From contig NZ_JACHMY010000001.1 of NCBI RefSeq assembly GCF_014205135.1, forward strand, positions 2,480,001 through 2,544,000: a stretch of DNA of 64,000 bases, written 5' to 3'. The notes beneath the pieces were generated by a model. That model had not been told where the DNA came from, ran no database searches, and saw only the letters and a list, made by a program, of their open reading frames with translations. The DNA comes from Kribbella italica. Its GTDB lineage: Bacteria > Actinomycetota > Actinomycetes > Propionibacteriales > Kribbellaceae. Positions 1 through 8,413 of the stretch are shown in pieces (positions within the stretch are counted from its first letter, which is position 1; each line of letters starts with the position of its first letter). The translations under genes and the position numbers were made by a program.

Positions 1-1080
1 GGTGGTGTCCGGGTGCAGCGCGTCGGGGAGTGGGTGGGTCTGCGCGTCGGTCTCGCCGTACAGGGTGCGGCCGTCCAGGTAGTGGAGGTTGGGGTCGTCG
101 GACCGGCGGTCGACGATCTCCTCGAGCGCTTGCCGGACGACCTGGAGTGTCAGGCGGCCGTTGGCGGTGTCCCCTTGCGTGCCTGAGGCAACGAACTTGA
201 CCGTGTCGGTGCCGAACGTGGCCGGGTCGACCGCACCCGGGCCGGGGGTGTCCTCGTGGATCGCGCAGAAGACCGGCGAGACCAGGAGCAGCGGGGTCGT
301 CGGGTGACCGTCGCGGATGAGGTCGAGGAAGCCGTGCACAGCGGGGACGAAGCTGCGCAGCCGCATCGCGTCGAGATTCACGACGTTGATCCCGAACTTC
401 GCGCTGATCAGGTCGGCCGGGGTGTCCCGCATGACGCGGGCCACGAACGGGTCCACCAGAGCGCTGCCGCCGAAGCCGAGGTTGTGCAGCCGGGCACCGG
501 CGGTCCGCGCGGCGACGACCGGCCAGATGCGGGTGGGGCTGGTCGCGTTCGAGCCTTGGCTGATGGAACTGCCGTGGTGCAGCCACACGGGACCGAACTG
601 CGGCGCCGGATGCACCGGAGCGTCGGAGTGCAAGGCGATCAGATCGACCTGCTCGTTGTGCGGAAGCCAGATCTCGAGCGTCTTCTCACCGGGGGGCAGG
701 TCGGTGACGGCGACGTGGTCGGACGCGCCCTGGACGAAGGTACTCGCACCGGTCTGGAGGTCCAGCTCGATGAAGTCCCCGTGGATCAGGGTGTGCGAAT
801 CGAGCACCGTGCCGTCGACGACCACGTCGAGGGCGCCGCGGGCACGCTTCAGCCCGCGGTAGGCGACGCGGGTGGCGTGGACCTCGAGGGTGACGCTTCG
901 AGCGGTCGTGACCACGGCGACCCGCACTCCCGAGGGCTGCGCTTCCATCAGCGCGAGCTGCTGGTCGGCGTACCGCTCGCGGACGAGTCGCGGGAGGCGG
1001 TGCGGACGCACCCCGCGGTCGGTCGACTCGAGCTCGGTCGCGCCGTGCAGGAGGTCCGCGGTCAGTGGTGTGGTGATCAT
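1..1080 (-). CDS. SGNH/GDSL-type hydrolase (3' end cut by window edge)
   Basis: A minus-strand frame is open from the ATG at 1080 to the window edge (about 360 codons, no stop reached). An N-terminal beta-rich region of about 165 residues precedes an SGNH core. The nucleophile motif GSSISQG lies near residue 172, block II GFGGSA near 203, a block III-like GIN about 30 residues later, and the DALHPD block with the catalytic Asp/His near 355, just before the edge. The two-part layout resembles SsfX3-like esterases, so an ester-cleaving acylhydrolase is likely; the substrate is unknown. The ATG overlaps the stop of the upstream TetR gene (ATGA), so the two are co-transcribed and the hydrolase is probably controlled by that repressor. 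Only the extreme C-terminus is missing. Confidence 0.85.
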   Translation of the reverse strand, partial: MITTPLTADLLHGATELESTDRGVRPHRLPRLVRERYADQQLALMEAQPSGVRVAVVTTARSVTLEVHATRVAYRGLKRARGALDVVVDGTVLDSHTLIHGDFIELDLQTGASTFVQGASDHVAVTDLPPGEKTLEIWLPHNEQVDLIALHSDAPVHPAPQFGPVWLHHGSSISQGSNATSPTRIWPVVAARTAGARLHNLGFGGSALVDPFVARVMRDTPADLISAKFGINVVNLDAMRLRSFVPAVHGFLDLIRDGHPTTPLLLVSPVFCAIHEDTPGPGAVDPATFGTDTVKFVASGTQGDTANGRLTLQVVRQALEEIVDRRSDDPNLHYLDGRTLYGETDAQTHPLPDALHPDTT

Positions 1081-1673
1081 GAGGTCTCTTTCTCGCGGAG
1101 TTCTCCGCGGTGGTGCCAGTGGGTCAGGACGAGGTGGAGGGCGTCGAGCAGCTCGGTCCACGACTGGTCGGCCGGCGGCGCGCTGTGCGCGAAGCTGCCG
1201 ATGCGTTCGAGGTTGAGGAACCCGCCGAGCGCGCTGCCGACGATGCGGGTGGCGTGCGTGCGGTCGTCGCCGGCGATGCCGTAGCCGAGCAGGACCGCGT
1301 CGGTGACCCGCACGATCCGGCGGGCGGCCGGCGCGTTCACCGCGTCGCTCCCGGCCCGCCGCTGCAACGATTCCCACCGGCCGGGGTGCTCTTCCAGGTA
1401 CGCCCGATGCGCGCCGGCGAACCCCACCAGGGCGTCGTACTGCGAGCGCCCGGCGATGGCGTCCGCGATCCGGTCGGTCAGCTCGCCGAGCGCCAGCGCC
1501 GTGATCCCGTCCCGGAGCGCCGCGAGATCGCGGACGTGCGCGTACAGGCTGGGCGTCTGCACGCTGAACGACCGGGCGATCGCCGCCAGGGTCACCGCGT
1601 CGAAGCCGGTCGCGTCAGCGAGATCGGCAGCGCGCGCGATCACCACCGCCGGACTGAGTTGGGCTCTCTCCAC
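1077..1673 (-). CDS. TetR family transcriptional regulator
   Basis: This 198-residue protein has a classical TetR N-terminal helix-turn-helix at about residues 27-53 (VTLAAIARSFSVQTPSLYAH), then an all-helical ligand-binding region with a Trp/His-rich tail similar to WHG-type C-terminal domains. It most likely represses its own transcript, which continues into the overlapping SGNH hydrolase. An imperfect inverted repeat lies only 17 bp upstream of the start codon (1690-1718) and is the obvious candidate operator. The ligand cannot be inferred from sequence; the coupled hydrolase suggests an ester or its hydrolysis product. Confidence 0.88.
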   Translation of the reverse strand: MERAQLSPAVVIARAADLADATGFDAVTLAAIARSFSVQTPSLYAHVRDLAALRDGITALALGELTDRIADAIAGRSQYDALVGFAGAHRAYLEEHPGRWESLQRRAGSDAVNAPAARRIVRVTDAVLLGYGIAGDDRTHATRIVGSALGGFLNLERIGSFAHSAPPADQSWTELLDALHLVLTHWHHRGELREKETS

Positions 1674-1689
1674 GACCCCAATCTAACAC

Positions 1690-1718
1690 ACCTAGGCATT
1701 TACCTAATGCCCATAGGT
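1690..1718. promoter_or_regulatory. Inverted repeat, probable TetR operator
   Basis: The arms ACCTAGGCATT (1690-1700) and AATGCC-CA-TAGGT (1706-1718) are inverted copies, apart from two extra bases in the right arm, around a 5-nt spacer. It is AT-rich against a GC-rich background and sits immediately upstream of the tetR start at 1673. TetR proteins usually bind such palindromes over their own promoter. The role is inferred. Confidence 0.5.
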
Positions 1719-1730
1719 TCGTCGCCGGTG

Positions 1731-2951
1731 CTAGAAGATCTCCAAGCTGACCGGCGCGACGGGCCAGCCGAAAGCGGCGGTGGCCGCGGACAGAGCACCG
1801 GGAGTGTGTTCCACCACCCGCCCGGTGGCGGCGAACTCTGCCAACTGCCGCCCGCCCAGGTAGGCCGCGGAGAGCTCGGTCACCGACGCGGAGAGATCGG
1901 CCGTGGCATCGGTCCGTTCGCAGGTGGCGTGCTCGGTGTCGCCGGTCAACCGGAAGCGCCCGTTGTTGGCCTCGATGAGTTCGTCGGTCACCTCGATCAC
2001 CACGTCCACCGCCGTGGCGTACCGCCGCTGGGCGAGCGCGCGCGGTACGTCGGTGAGCCGCACCCACAGCGACTCGCTCAGCCGGCGGTTGAGCGCGACC
2101 GGGTTGCTCACCAGCTGCAGCAGCGGTTCGTCCACGGCGGCGTTGCCGTAGTCCAGCTTGGCGGCCAGATCGAGCGTCAGCAGGTAATGCCACAACGCCC
2201 GGTACGCCGTCGGCGCGAGAGCGACCAGCTCCTCGACCGCCACCTCGTTGGCCGGACCGGTGGGTCCCCAATTCATCTTGCCGCGCCACAGCGCGTACCC
2301 GTCGACCGCACCGGCCGCATCGCGATGCACCAGGATCTGCCGCGCCATCCTCCCGCCTCGATGCTCCGGCTTGTCCTGAAGCTGCCCGCGCCAGACCTGC
2401 TCGGACCGGCCCGACACCCCCGGACGCCTCGCCTGGAACTCCCGCAGCAGACCACCCAGCTGAGCGGGTGCCTCCTCGGCCGACAACGCTTCGATCCGGC
2501 CCGCGTCGCCGTCCACGGGACGCGGCCGCACCCGGTGCAGGTCGACCTCGTACGACACGCCCCAGGCCGCAGGGGCGTAACCGAACCGGCCATAGATGCC
2601 GGACTCGCTCGCCCACAGGATCGCCAGCGCCTCCGGCACCTCGCGCAGCTGCCGACTCATCAGCGCGGACAGGATCCCCCGCCGCCGATGGGTGGCCCGG
2701 ACGCCCACCGCAGTGACGTGCGCCGCGTCGACCACGGCTCCCGGCACCGACAGGTCACGGCTCATCGCCTTCGCCGTCCCGACGAAGTCGTCGCCGTCCA
2801 CCGCCACCAGCGCCCGCTCGGGCTCGAACAGCTCCCGGTCCAGGTCGCTCGGAGAGCTCTCGAACATCATGGCCGTCGCGAACAGACCGATGAACCGGTC
2901 GTGCTCGTCCGCCGTCGCCGCCCGCAGTACGTACTCGGAGTCCACCATCAC
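1731..2951 (-). CDS. Eis-family GNAT N-acetyltransferase
   Basis: The protein is 406 residues, the usual Eis length, with two tandem GNAT-like folds and a C-terminal sterol-carrier-like domain. The acetyl-CoA motif VRATHRRRGILSALM is near residues 85-99. The segment IYGRFGYAPAA carries the Tyr that acts as general acid in Eis enzymes, and the chain ends in Phe, whose carboxylate has a catalytic role in the family. Known relatives acetylate amines, including aminoglycosides and basic peptides; here the substrate is unknown. The frame begins GTG-ATG (2951 or 2948); a GGAGG lies about 14 nt upstream, so the exact start is uncertain. It lies upstream of tetR on the same strand but is separated from it by the tetR operator region. 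Confidence 0.88.
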   Translation of the reverse strand: MMVDSEYVLRAATADEHDRFIGLFATAMMFESSPSDLDRELFEPERALVAVDGDDFVGTAKAMSRDLSVPGAVVDAAHVTAVGVRATHRRRGILSALMSRQLREVPEALAILWASESGIYGRFGYAPAAWGVSYEVDLHRVRPRPVDGDAGRIEALSAEEAPAQLGGLLREFQARRPGVSGRSEQVWRGQLQDKPEHRGGRMARQILVHRDAAGAVDGYALWRGKMNWGPTGPANEVAVEELVALAPTAYRALWHYLLTLDLAAKLDYGNAAVDEPLLQLVSNPVALNRRLSESLWVRLTDVPRALAQRRYATAVDVVIEVTDELIEANNGRFRLTGDTEHATCERTDATADLSASVTELSAAYLGGRQLAEFAATGRVVEHTPGALSAATAAFGWPVAPVSLEIF

Positions 2952-3005
2952 CGCATCGTCACACGCCCCTCCGACAATTCTCCACAGCTTTCTCCCGGGC
3001 GACTC

Positions 3006-4412
3006 CTACCGGGCGACGTTGAACCAGGCCCGCAGAGCACCGACCCGCCGCAAGACGAACTGGTCGAGCAGCAGGACAGCAACCAGGGTGATCCCGAACA
3101 GCGGCAGGAACAGCGCCAGCGCGACGACCAGCACCGCCAGCGCCGGGGTCGCACGCAGCGGAAGGCGGCCGCGGGGCGCACCGAGCGCCTTCGTCTTCGG
3201 GCGCCGGCGCCACCACATCAGCGGACCGCTGACGCACATGAACACCACGGCGAGGCAGAAGACCGTGGTCAGCCAGAAGTTCAGCGTGCCCAGGCGCCGC
3301 CCCTCGTGCAGAGCGATGCCCTGGGCAACGACCTTGGCCAGCACCGGGTAGTCGGCGTACCCGTACGTCGAGACCACGCGGCCGCCGTACTGGTCGACGT
3401 GCAGGGTGCGTTCCTTGCCGGGGTCGTTGAAGGCGTACCCGATCGCGGAGTACACGCCCTCGCTGTCGCCCGGCAGCGCGACCGTCATCGGGCGTTGCAG
3501 CCCGTTGCGCCGGCCCACCTCGACCGCGGTGTCGATGGTCGCGACCGAGCGGCGCCCGTCCTCGGGGTTCGACCGCGGCACCTCCGTCTTGCCGAGCCCC
3601 CACGGAACGGTGTGGCTGTGCGGGAGCGACTCGTCGAGCGTCGACGTCGGCTTCGACAACGCGCCCGGATCGGCGCCCCAGAACGACGTCCCGTGGCTGG
3701 TCGCGAACTCCTGCGTCTTGGCTCCCCAGAACCCGGTCCACGGCAGGCCGGACACGATCAGGAACAGCAACCCGACGCCGAGGATCGCCCCGGTCCGCCC
3801 GTGCCGAGAGCGCAGGACGGCGCCCGCCGCACCTGCGGCTCTCCGGCGCGCCCGCGCGACTCGCCCTCGGACGAACAAGTAGTAGCCGGTCAGCGCCATC
3901 ACGATCGCCCAGCAGGCGGCGACCTCGATGACGAAGTCGCCCGCGCGGCCGGCCATCAGTTCCCCGTGCAGCAGGATCGCGCCGCCCGACAACGTCGTGT
4001 CCGGGTTCAGCGAGCCCAGAACCGTGCCCTCGTAGGGATCCACGAAGACGTCGCGCGGGCCCGCGGCGGTGTCGACCGAGAAGACCGTCGAACGGTCCGG
4101 CCCGGGCGGCTCGGTCATCGAGACCACGGTCGCGTCCGGCAGCGCCCGTCGTACGGCGTCGAGCTGCGCCGAGTACGGCTGGGCGACCAGGCCCGCCTGA
4201 TGGTCGACCTTCATCAGGTCGGCGTGCAGGACCGGTTCGAGCTGGAAGCGGAACAGGTAGATCAGCCCGGTCGTGGCCAGGACCAGCAGGACCGGGATCA
4301 CCAGGAAGCTCGCGTAGAAGTGCCATCGCCAGAAGGCCCGGAACAACCCGCTCCCCCGGCCGCGGGTGGCCGGGCCCGCGACCTGGTCCGGAGGGCTTTG
4401 TACTGCGCTCAC
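3006..4412 (-). CDS. PepSY-domain membrane protein
   Basis: This 468-residue integral membrane protein starts with a short cytoplasmic basic tail and a first transmembrane helix (residues about 24-55, FYASFLVIPVLLVLATTGL). It continues with extracytoplasmic PepSY segments, a central helix pair and two C-terminal helices (FWLTTVFCLAVVFMCVSGP and the segment before the final DQFVLRR). The arrangement matches the PiuB/PepSY-associated transmembrane family, often linked to iron or copper handling or redox at the membrane. His residues occur in the outer loops (HSHTVP, LHEGRR). It is divergent from the His-rich membrane protein and SigC-type sigma factor at 4567-5795, which supports a metal-related role; the metal itself is inference. 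Confidence 0.85.
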   Translation of the reverse strand: MSAVQSPPDQVAGPATRGRGSGLFRAFWRWHFYASFLVIPVLLVLATTGLIYLFRFQLEPVLHADLMKVDHQAGLVAQPYSAQLDAVRRALPDATVVSMTEPPGPDRSTVFSVDTAAGPRDVFVDPYEGTVLGSLNPDTTLSGGAILLHGELMAGRAGDFVIEVAACWAIVMALTGYYLFVRGRVARARRRAAGAAGAVLRSRHGRTGAILGVGLLFLIVSGLPWTGFWGAKTQEFATSHGTSFWGADPGALSKPTSTLDESLPHSHTVPWGLGKTEVPRSNPEDGRRSVATIDTAVEVGRRNGLQRPMTVALPGDSEGVYSAIGYAFNDPGKERTLHVDQYGGRVVSTYGYADYPVLAKVVAQGIALHEGRRLGTLNFWLTTVFCLAVVFMCVSGPLMWWRRRPKTKALGAPRGRLPLRATPALAVLVVALALFLPLFGITLVAVLLLDQFVLRRVGALRAWFNVAR

Positions 4413-4484
4413 GCCTCACTCCTTCTGTTCATCGTCCGCAGCAGGAGTCGGATCACGAGGCCGCTCAGTTCCCGCGAGTCGTTA

Positions 4485-4496
4485 TGACCTGGGTCA
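4485..4496. promoter_or_regulatory. Short palindrome in divergent promoter region
   Basis: TGACC-TG-GGTCA lies in the 154-bp gap between the PepSY gene (minus) and the His-rich membrane protein (plus), a position suited to joint control. It is short and may be coincidental. Confidence 0.25.
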
Positions 4497-4566
4497 CACC
4501 GAGCGGCAGGTTCCGGTGCGCCGGGCTCTGGGGCCGCGCGCGGCGGGATGCGACGATGGTCCGGCC

Positions 4567-5118
4567 ATGCAGCAGCAGTGGGGATTCCGAGCCGCCCGTA
4601 CCGTGATGTTCACGGGCGTCTGTGTGCTGCTCGCCGTCCTCGGCCACGTCGTGATGTCCGCGGCGGCCGTCCCGTGGTGGGCGATCGTCCCGGCGTCCGC
4701 GTCGATCGCCGCCGCGGCCTGGATCCTGGCCGACCGGGAACGCTCGGTGCCGTTCGTCGTCGTGGGCACGATCGTCGCGCAGGCCGAGCTGCACACCGTG
4801 TTCACGCTCGCGCAGTCCCTGCAGCCGACCGCGATGCATCACCATCACATGGCCGGTCCGTCGTCGGTGGGGATGCTGGCCGCGCACCTGATCGCCGCAC
4901 TCCTGTGCGGCCTCTGGCTCGCGTACGGCGAGAACGCGGCGTTCGCCGTACTGCGGACCATCGCCGACCGGATCCTGTTCCTGCTCCGCCCCTGGCGGAG
5001 CGCTCCGGCCTGGCCGCGTCTCCGGCCGGCTGTGTCAACGGCACCACCGCCCCGGCAGTACCTGCTCGCGGACGCCATCACCTCCAGAGGTCCACCGCGC
5101 GGAACCGCTGTCGCCTGA
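4567..5118 (+). CDS. Small His-rich membrane protein, function unknown
   Basis: The gene encodes 183 residues with about four hydrophobic segments: an N-terminal helix after QQQWGFRAARTV, a second around VPWWAIVPASASIAAAAWIL, a third around VPFVVVGTIVAQAEL, and a fourth around MLAAHLIAALLCGLWL. A loop between helices contains Met-His4-Met (MHHHHM, near residue 94), a likely metal-binding patch. The ATG at 4567 was chosen because upstream codons in the frame do not read like protein. It lies 119 bp before the SigC-type sigma gene and is divergent from the PepSY protein, so a place in copper or iron homeostasis is plausible. I do not recognise the family. Confidence 0.7.
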   Translation: MQQQWGFRAARTVMFTGVCVLLAVLGHVVMSAAAVPWWAIVPASASIAAAAWILADRERSVPFVVVGTIVAQAELHTVFTLAQSLQPTAMHHHHMAGPSSVGMLAAHLIAALLCGLWLAYGENAAFAVLRTIADRILFLLRPWRSAPAWPRLRPAVSTAPPPRQYLLADAITSRGPPRGTAVA

Positions 5119-5237
5119 CAGCACGCACCACCCGGGCACGACCTGCCCGGGTCCGAGCCATGCCGTTTCGGCAGGCCGCGTACTTCCGCCCGCCGGCGAC
5201 GCGTCGCCGGATCCTGAACCCCAGAAGGACTTCTGCC

Positions 5238-5795
5238 ATGACCTCTGTCCCGGTGGACCATCCACCCAACGACCTCTGCACCCATCTGGCGATCGCCGCG
5301 CGCAAAGGCGACCTGCTCGCCCTCGACCACTTCGTCCGGGCCCTCCAGCACGACGTACGCCGGTACGTCGCCCACCTCGCCGCCGATCCGCAGTCGGCCG
5401 ACGACCTCACCCAGGAAACGTTCCTCCGCGCACTGACCAGCCTGCACCGGTTCGAGGGACGATCGTCGGCGCGGACCTGGCTGCTGGCCATCGCCCGCCG
5501 TACCGTCGTGGACGACCTGCGTCGTCGTGCGTCGCGACCACGGATCGCCGACCGGGACTGGCAGCTCGCCGCCGACCAGAGCCAGCCGCGCGATCTCCCC
5601 GGCTTCGACGACGGCATCGCGCTCGCTGAGCTCCTCGACCAACTCCCCCGCGACCGCCGCGAGGTCTTCGTCCTGACGCAGCTGGCCGGTGTCCCCTACG
5701 CCGAGGCGGCCGCCCACCTGGGCTGCCCGATCGGCACGATCCGCTCCCGCGTGGCCCGCGCCCGCACCACGCTGGCCGACCTGATGGTTGCCTGA
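5238..5795 (+). CDS. sigC: ECF RNA polymerase sigma factor, SigC-like
   Basis: The protein is 185 residues, the same length as mycobacterial SigC and similar along it. Region 2 has DDLTQETFLRALTSL and SSARTWLLAIARR (residues about 55-90). Region 4 has the DNA-binding helix-turn-helix VPYAEAAAHLGCPIGTIRSR (about 150-175). A Shine-Dalgarno AGAAGGA sits 8 nt before the ATG at 5238. No anti-sigma gene is adjacent; SigC proteins commonly lack one. In Mycobacterium tuberculosis SigC is linked to copper acquisition, and here the neighbours are a His-rich membrane protein and a PepSY protein, which fits a metal-limitation regulon. The regulon assignment is inference. Confidence 0.85.
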   Translation: MTSVPVDHPPNDLCTHLAIAARKGDLLALDHFVRALQHDVRRYVAHLAADPQSADDLTQETFLRALTSLHRFEGRSSARTWLLAIARRTVVDDLRRRASRPRIADRDWQLAADQSQPRDLPGFDDGIALAELLDQLPRDRREVFVLTQLAGVPYAEAAAHLGCPIGTIRSRVARARTTLADLMVA

Positions 5796-5806
5796 CCCAT
5801 CGATGA

Positions 5807-5840
5807 TCCGTACGGCGTATCACCCGGTACGCCGTACGGA
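5807..5840. terminator. Perfect 13-bp stem-loop after sigC
   Basis: TCCGTACGGCGTA and its exact reverse complement flank an 8-nt loop (stem 5807-5819 / 5828-5840). It starts 12 bp after the sigC stop and ends 22 bp before the next start. There is no T tract, as is common for actinobacterial terminators, so it could equally be an operator or 5'-leader structure of the following gene. Confidence 0.5.
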
Positions 5841-5861
5841 CGTGGTCCTGGGTGACACGAT

Positions 5862-6599
5862 GTGGGCATGCAGCTGTTCTCGGGGCCGGTGGACGACGCG
5901 GCGACGGACCTGGCCGTGGCCACGGCGCTGGTGCGGCGGGCGTCTCGTGGTGAGGTGACCGACGCGATCCGGATCTGCCGGCCGGCCGAGCCCGTGCTGG
6001 TCTTCGGGCGCCGGGACACGCGTCATCCCGGGTTCCGGGCCGCCGTACAGGCTGGGTGTGACTCCGGGTTCCAGCCTCTGATCCGCGCCGTCGGTGGGCG
6101 ACCGGTCGCCTACACCTCCGAAGCCGTGGTCGTCGACCACGTCCGCCACGACCTGCGGGCGACCGCGGACCACCAACGCCGCTTCGGCACCTTCGGCGAC
6201 CAGTACGCCGGCGTACTGCGAGACCTCGGCGTCGACGCCCGCGTCGGCGAGGTCCCCGGCGAGTACTGCCCGGGCGCCCAAAGCATCAACGCGCGCGGTG
6301 CCGTCAAACTCGTCGGCACCGCCCAACGCGTCGTTCAGCACGCCTGGCTCTTCAGCACCCTCACCGTCGTCGGCGACGACGACCGGATCCGCTCACTCCT
6401 GACCGAGGTCTACGCCCACCTGGAGCTCCCCCTCGATCCCACGACCGTTGGCTCGCTGACCACCGAACGCCCGGACCTGACAGCGGCGGCCGTCGAGCAA
6501 CACTTCCACGCTGCCTTCGCCGCCGGTACGACGCCGTCCGCCCTGGACCGGCCCACTCTCGAACTGGCCGCCACGTACGCGCCCGACCATCGCGTCTGA
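5862..6599 (+). CDS. Lipoate/octanoate-protein ligase family protein
   Basis: This 245-residue protein has the biotin/lipoyl ligase A/B fold signatures. VLVFGRRD near residue 46 corresponds to the lipoyl-AMP binding GRR motif. GGRPVAYTSEAVVVDHV follows, and the segment SINARGAVKLVGTAQRVVQHAWLFST carries the conserved Lys of the family. LplA/LipM-type enzymes attach lipoyl or octanoyl groups to E2 and H proteins, or shuttle octanoyl groups. The short length lacks the C-terminal accessory domain of full LplA, so an octanoyltransferase or amidotransferase-like role is equally possible. The start may be the GTG at 5862 or the ATG at 5868. No lipoate-dependent enzyme is nearby. Confidence 0.75.
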   Translation: MGMQLFSGPVDDAATDLAVATALVRRASRGEVTDAIRICRPAEPVLVFGRRDTRHPGFRAAVQAGCDSGFQPLIRAVGGRPVAYTSEAVVVDHVRHDLRATADHQRRFGTFGDQYAGVLRDLGVDARVGEVPGEYCPGAQSINARGAVKLVGTAQRVVQHAWLFSTLTVVGDDDRIRSLLTEVYAHLELPLDPTTVGSLTTERPDLTAAAVEQHFHAAFAAGTTPSALDRPTLELAATYAPDHRV

Positions 6600-6612
6600 G
6601 GCGGCCGCCGTA

Positions 6613-7377
6613 CTACTGGCGACGGCGGGCGAGGTGAGCGGTGATCTGACCGTTCAGCTCCACGGTCTCGGGCAGGACTTCGAGGATTCGGCGGAAGGCC
6701 TGGTCCCGGTCGGCGGGCGGAAGCATCACGTACGCCGAGAGCGTCGAGAGGTGTCCGACGTACTCGTGGGCGCTCACCGTCAGGCGGCGTTCGATCCCCG
6801 CCTGCCGGACCTCGGTGAACCACTCGGACTGCTGAAGCTCCGTGCCGGGCCATTCCATCGGGCGGTCCTCGGCGGGCGTCTCGTCGGGCGACGGGACGCC
6901 GTCCGTCTCCAGGTACGGCGCTCGGGCCGCCCGCGCGGCCTCCTTGAGGTCGGGGTCGGCCAGCGCGATCGGCACAGCGAACGAGGCGAACACGCCACCC
7001 GGCCGGACGAGCGCGGCCATGCGAGCCCACCGGCCGTCAGGCTTGGTCCAGTGCAGCGCGGCAGCCGAGTACACCAGGTCGTACGCCGTATCCGCCGGCA
7101 GATCCTCGAAGGCGGCTTGCACGGCGGTCACGTTCGCCGGTACGTGCTTGCGCAGCTCCGCGAGCATGGCCGCGTCCGGCTCGGTCGCCGTGACCGCGAT
7201 CCCTGGCCGCGCGAACACGCGCGTCGCCTTGCCCGTCCCGGCGCCGAACTCGAGGGCGGTCCGGATCGGACCACCGGCGTACGCCGTCACCAGCTCCAGG
7301 AGCTCCGCCGGGTACCCCGGCCGGAACCGTTCGTACGCCTCCGCCACCACACCAAAGCTCAACGCCCGCGCAACCAT
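6613..7377 (-). CDS. Class I SAM-dependent methyltransferase
   Basis: The protein has 254 residues. Motif I (ALEFGAGTGKATRVFA, about residues 39-54) and an acidic motif II (VTATEPDAAML) form the SAM pocket. VYSAAALHWTKPDGRW and VRPGGVFASFAVP match post-motif regions of the Methyltransf_11/25 groups, which are often small-molecule O-, N- or C-methyltransferases. The ATG at 7377 is preceded by AGGA at suitable spacing, and upstream codons in the same frame look non-coding. It lies 56 bp downstream of the araC-type gene on the same strand and may share its transcript. The substrate is unknown. Confidence 0.85.
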   Translation of the reverse strand: MVARALSFGVVAEAYERFRPGYPAELLELVTAYAGGPIRTALEFGAGTGKATRVFARPGIAVTATEPDAAMLAELRKHVPANVTAVQAAFEDLPADTAYDLVYSAAALHWTKPDGRWARMAALVRPGGVFASFAVPIALADPDLKEAARAARAPYLETDGVPSPDETPAEDRPMEWPGTELQQSEWFTEVRQAGIERRLTVSAHEYVGHLSTLSAYVMLPPADRDQAFRRILEVLPETVELNGQITAHLARRRQ

Positions 7378-7433
7378 CCCGCCATCCTGGCACCTTCCCT
7401 GCCCTCCGCGCTCCTCCTTTTCACCCGCCCGAC

Positions 7434-8294
7434 TCAGTCCGACCGCGGCCGGTGCGCGGTGCGATAGGCCCGCGGGGTCATCCGTTTCAGCTCGTGGAAG
7501 CGGCGGTTGAAGTTCGACAGGTTCGCGTAGCCACTGCGCGATGCAACCTCGGTGATCGGCAGTTCGGTCGACGTCAGCAGCCGGCACGCCGTCTCCACCC
7601 GCAGCCGGTTGAGGTACTCCGTCAGAGTCAGGCCCATGGCGCGACGGAAGAAGCGGCTGAACGACGTCGGCGCCATGTGGACCACCGCCGCGATCTCCGC
7701 CAGGTCGAGCCGGCGCGTGTGCTCCTGCCGCAGATACCCGCAGACCTTGTCGATCCGGTCGCGCAGCGCCGTGTCGGGGGCAGCCGTGTAGCCGGGGCCA
7801 CTGATCTCCACACCTTCCCCGGAGCACGCCAGCAGGCGAAGAGCCTCCAGCGCACGAATCGTCTGGGCTGCGGGTGAATCGAGCGCCGGCAGCTCGCGAA
7901 GAATCTCCAGCACCGCCTCAGGAGCCCCGCTGAACAACACCCCGCGCGAGGACGAGGCCAGCAGTACGGCGAGCTCGTGAAACTGCGGCAGTCCGAAGAA
8001 CCCCGGCCCGAGGAAGTCCTCCCGGAACTGCGCGACGACGGCCTCGGCCGGACCGTCCTGGTCCGGCTCGGACGCGAAGGTGTGCGGCAGATCCGGTCCG
8101 AGCAGGACGAGGTCGCCCGGCCGGTACGGCTGCACGTCGGTACCCACGTAGCGCGTGCCGATCCCGCTCGTGATCAGGGTCAGCTCGTACTCCTGGTGAA
8201 AGTGCCAGGAGAAGCCGAAGGCGGCCTCGCGGCGTACGAAGCACCGGAACGTCGTACCGTCGAGCAGGCCCGGCGACTCGTGCCGTGGTTTCAC
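7434..8294 (-). CDS. AraC family transcriptional regulator
   Basis: This 286-residue regulator has an N-terminal cupin sensor (FSWHFHQEYELTLITSGIGTRYVG, with PGDLVLLGPDLPHTF near residues 60-75). The C-terminal double helix-turn-helix starts at LDLAEIAAVVHMAPTSFSRFFRRAMG and ends with the signature ITEVASRSGYANLSNFNRRF. It is transcribed divergently from the phytanoyl-CoA dioxygenase-like gene at 8414 with a 119-bp shared upstream region, so that gene is its most likely target. The cupin His residues suggest binding of a sugar or small organic acid; the ligand is unknown. Confidence 0.9.
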   Translation of the reverse strand: MKPRHESPGLLDGTTFRCFVRREAAFGFSWHFHQEYELTLITSGIGTRYVGTDVQPYRPGDLVLLGPDLPHTFASEPDQDGPAEAVVAQFREDFLGPGFFGLPQFHELAVLLASSSRGVLFSGAPEAVLEILRELPALDSPAAQTIRALEALRLLACSGEGVEISGPGYTAAPDTALRDRIDKVCGYLRQEHTRRLDLAEIAAVVHMAPTSFSRFFRRAMGLTLTEYLNRLRVETACRLLTSTELPITEVASRSGYANLSNFNRRFHELKRMTPRAYRTAHRPRSD

Positions 8295-8413
8295 GGCGTT
8301 ACCCTACAGGGACATCTGAGTACCAGTTCTGGGCAACGATCGCGTGGTGACCGATCGCCGGAGGTGGAAGGGTTGGGGCGTAGCCGCCACCTCTGTTCAA
8401 GGAGCGAAGCCGT

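Noticed and set aside
256..1284. Long plus-strand frame
   Set aside because: It is antisense to the SGNH hydrolase and tetR genes, has no domain-like sequence, and exists because GC-rich codons leave few stops on the opposite strand.
8302..8311. CCCT-AC-AGGG in the AraC/PhyH divergent gap as an operator
   Set aside because: Four-base arms are too short to separate from chance in this GC-rich DNA.
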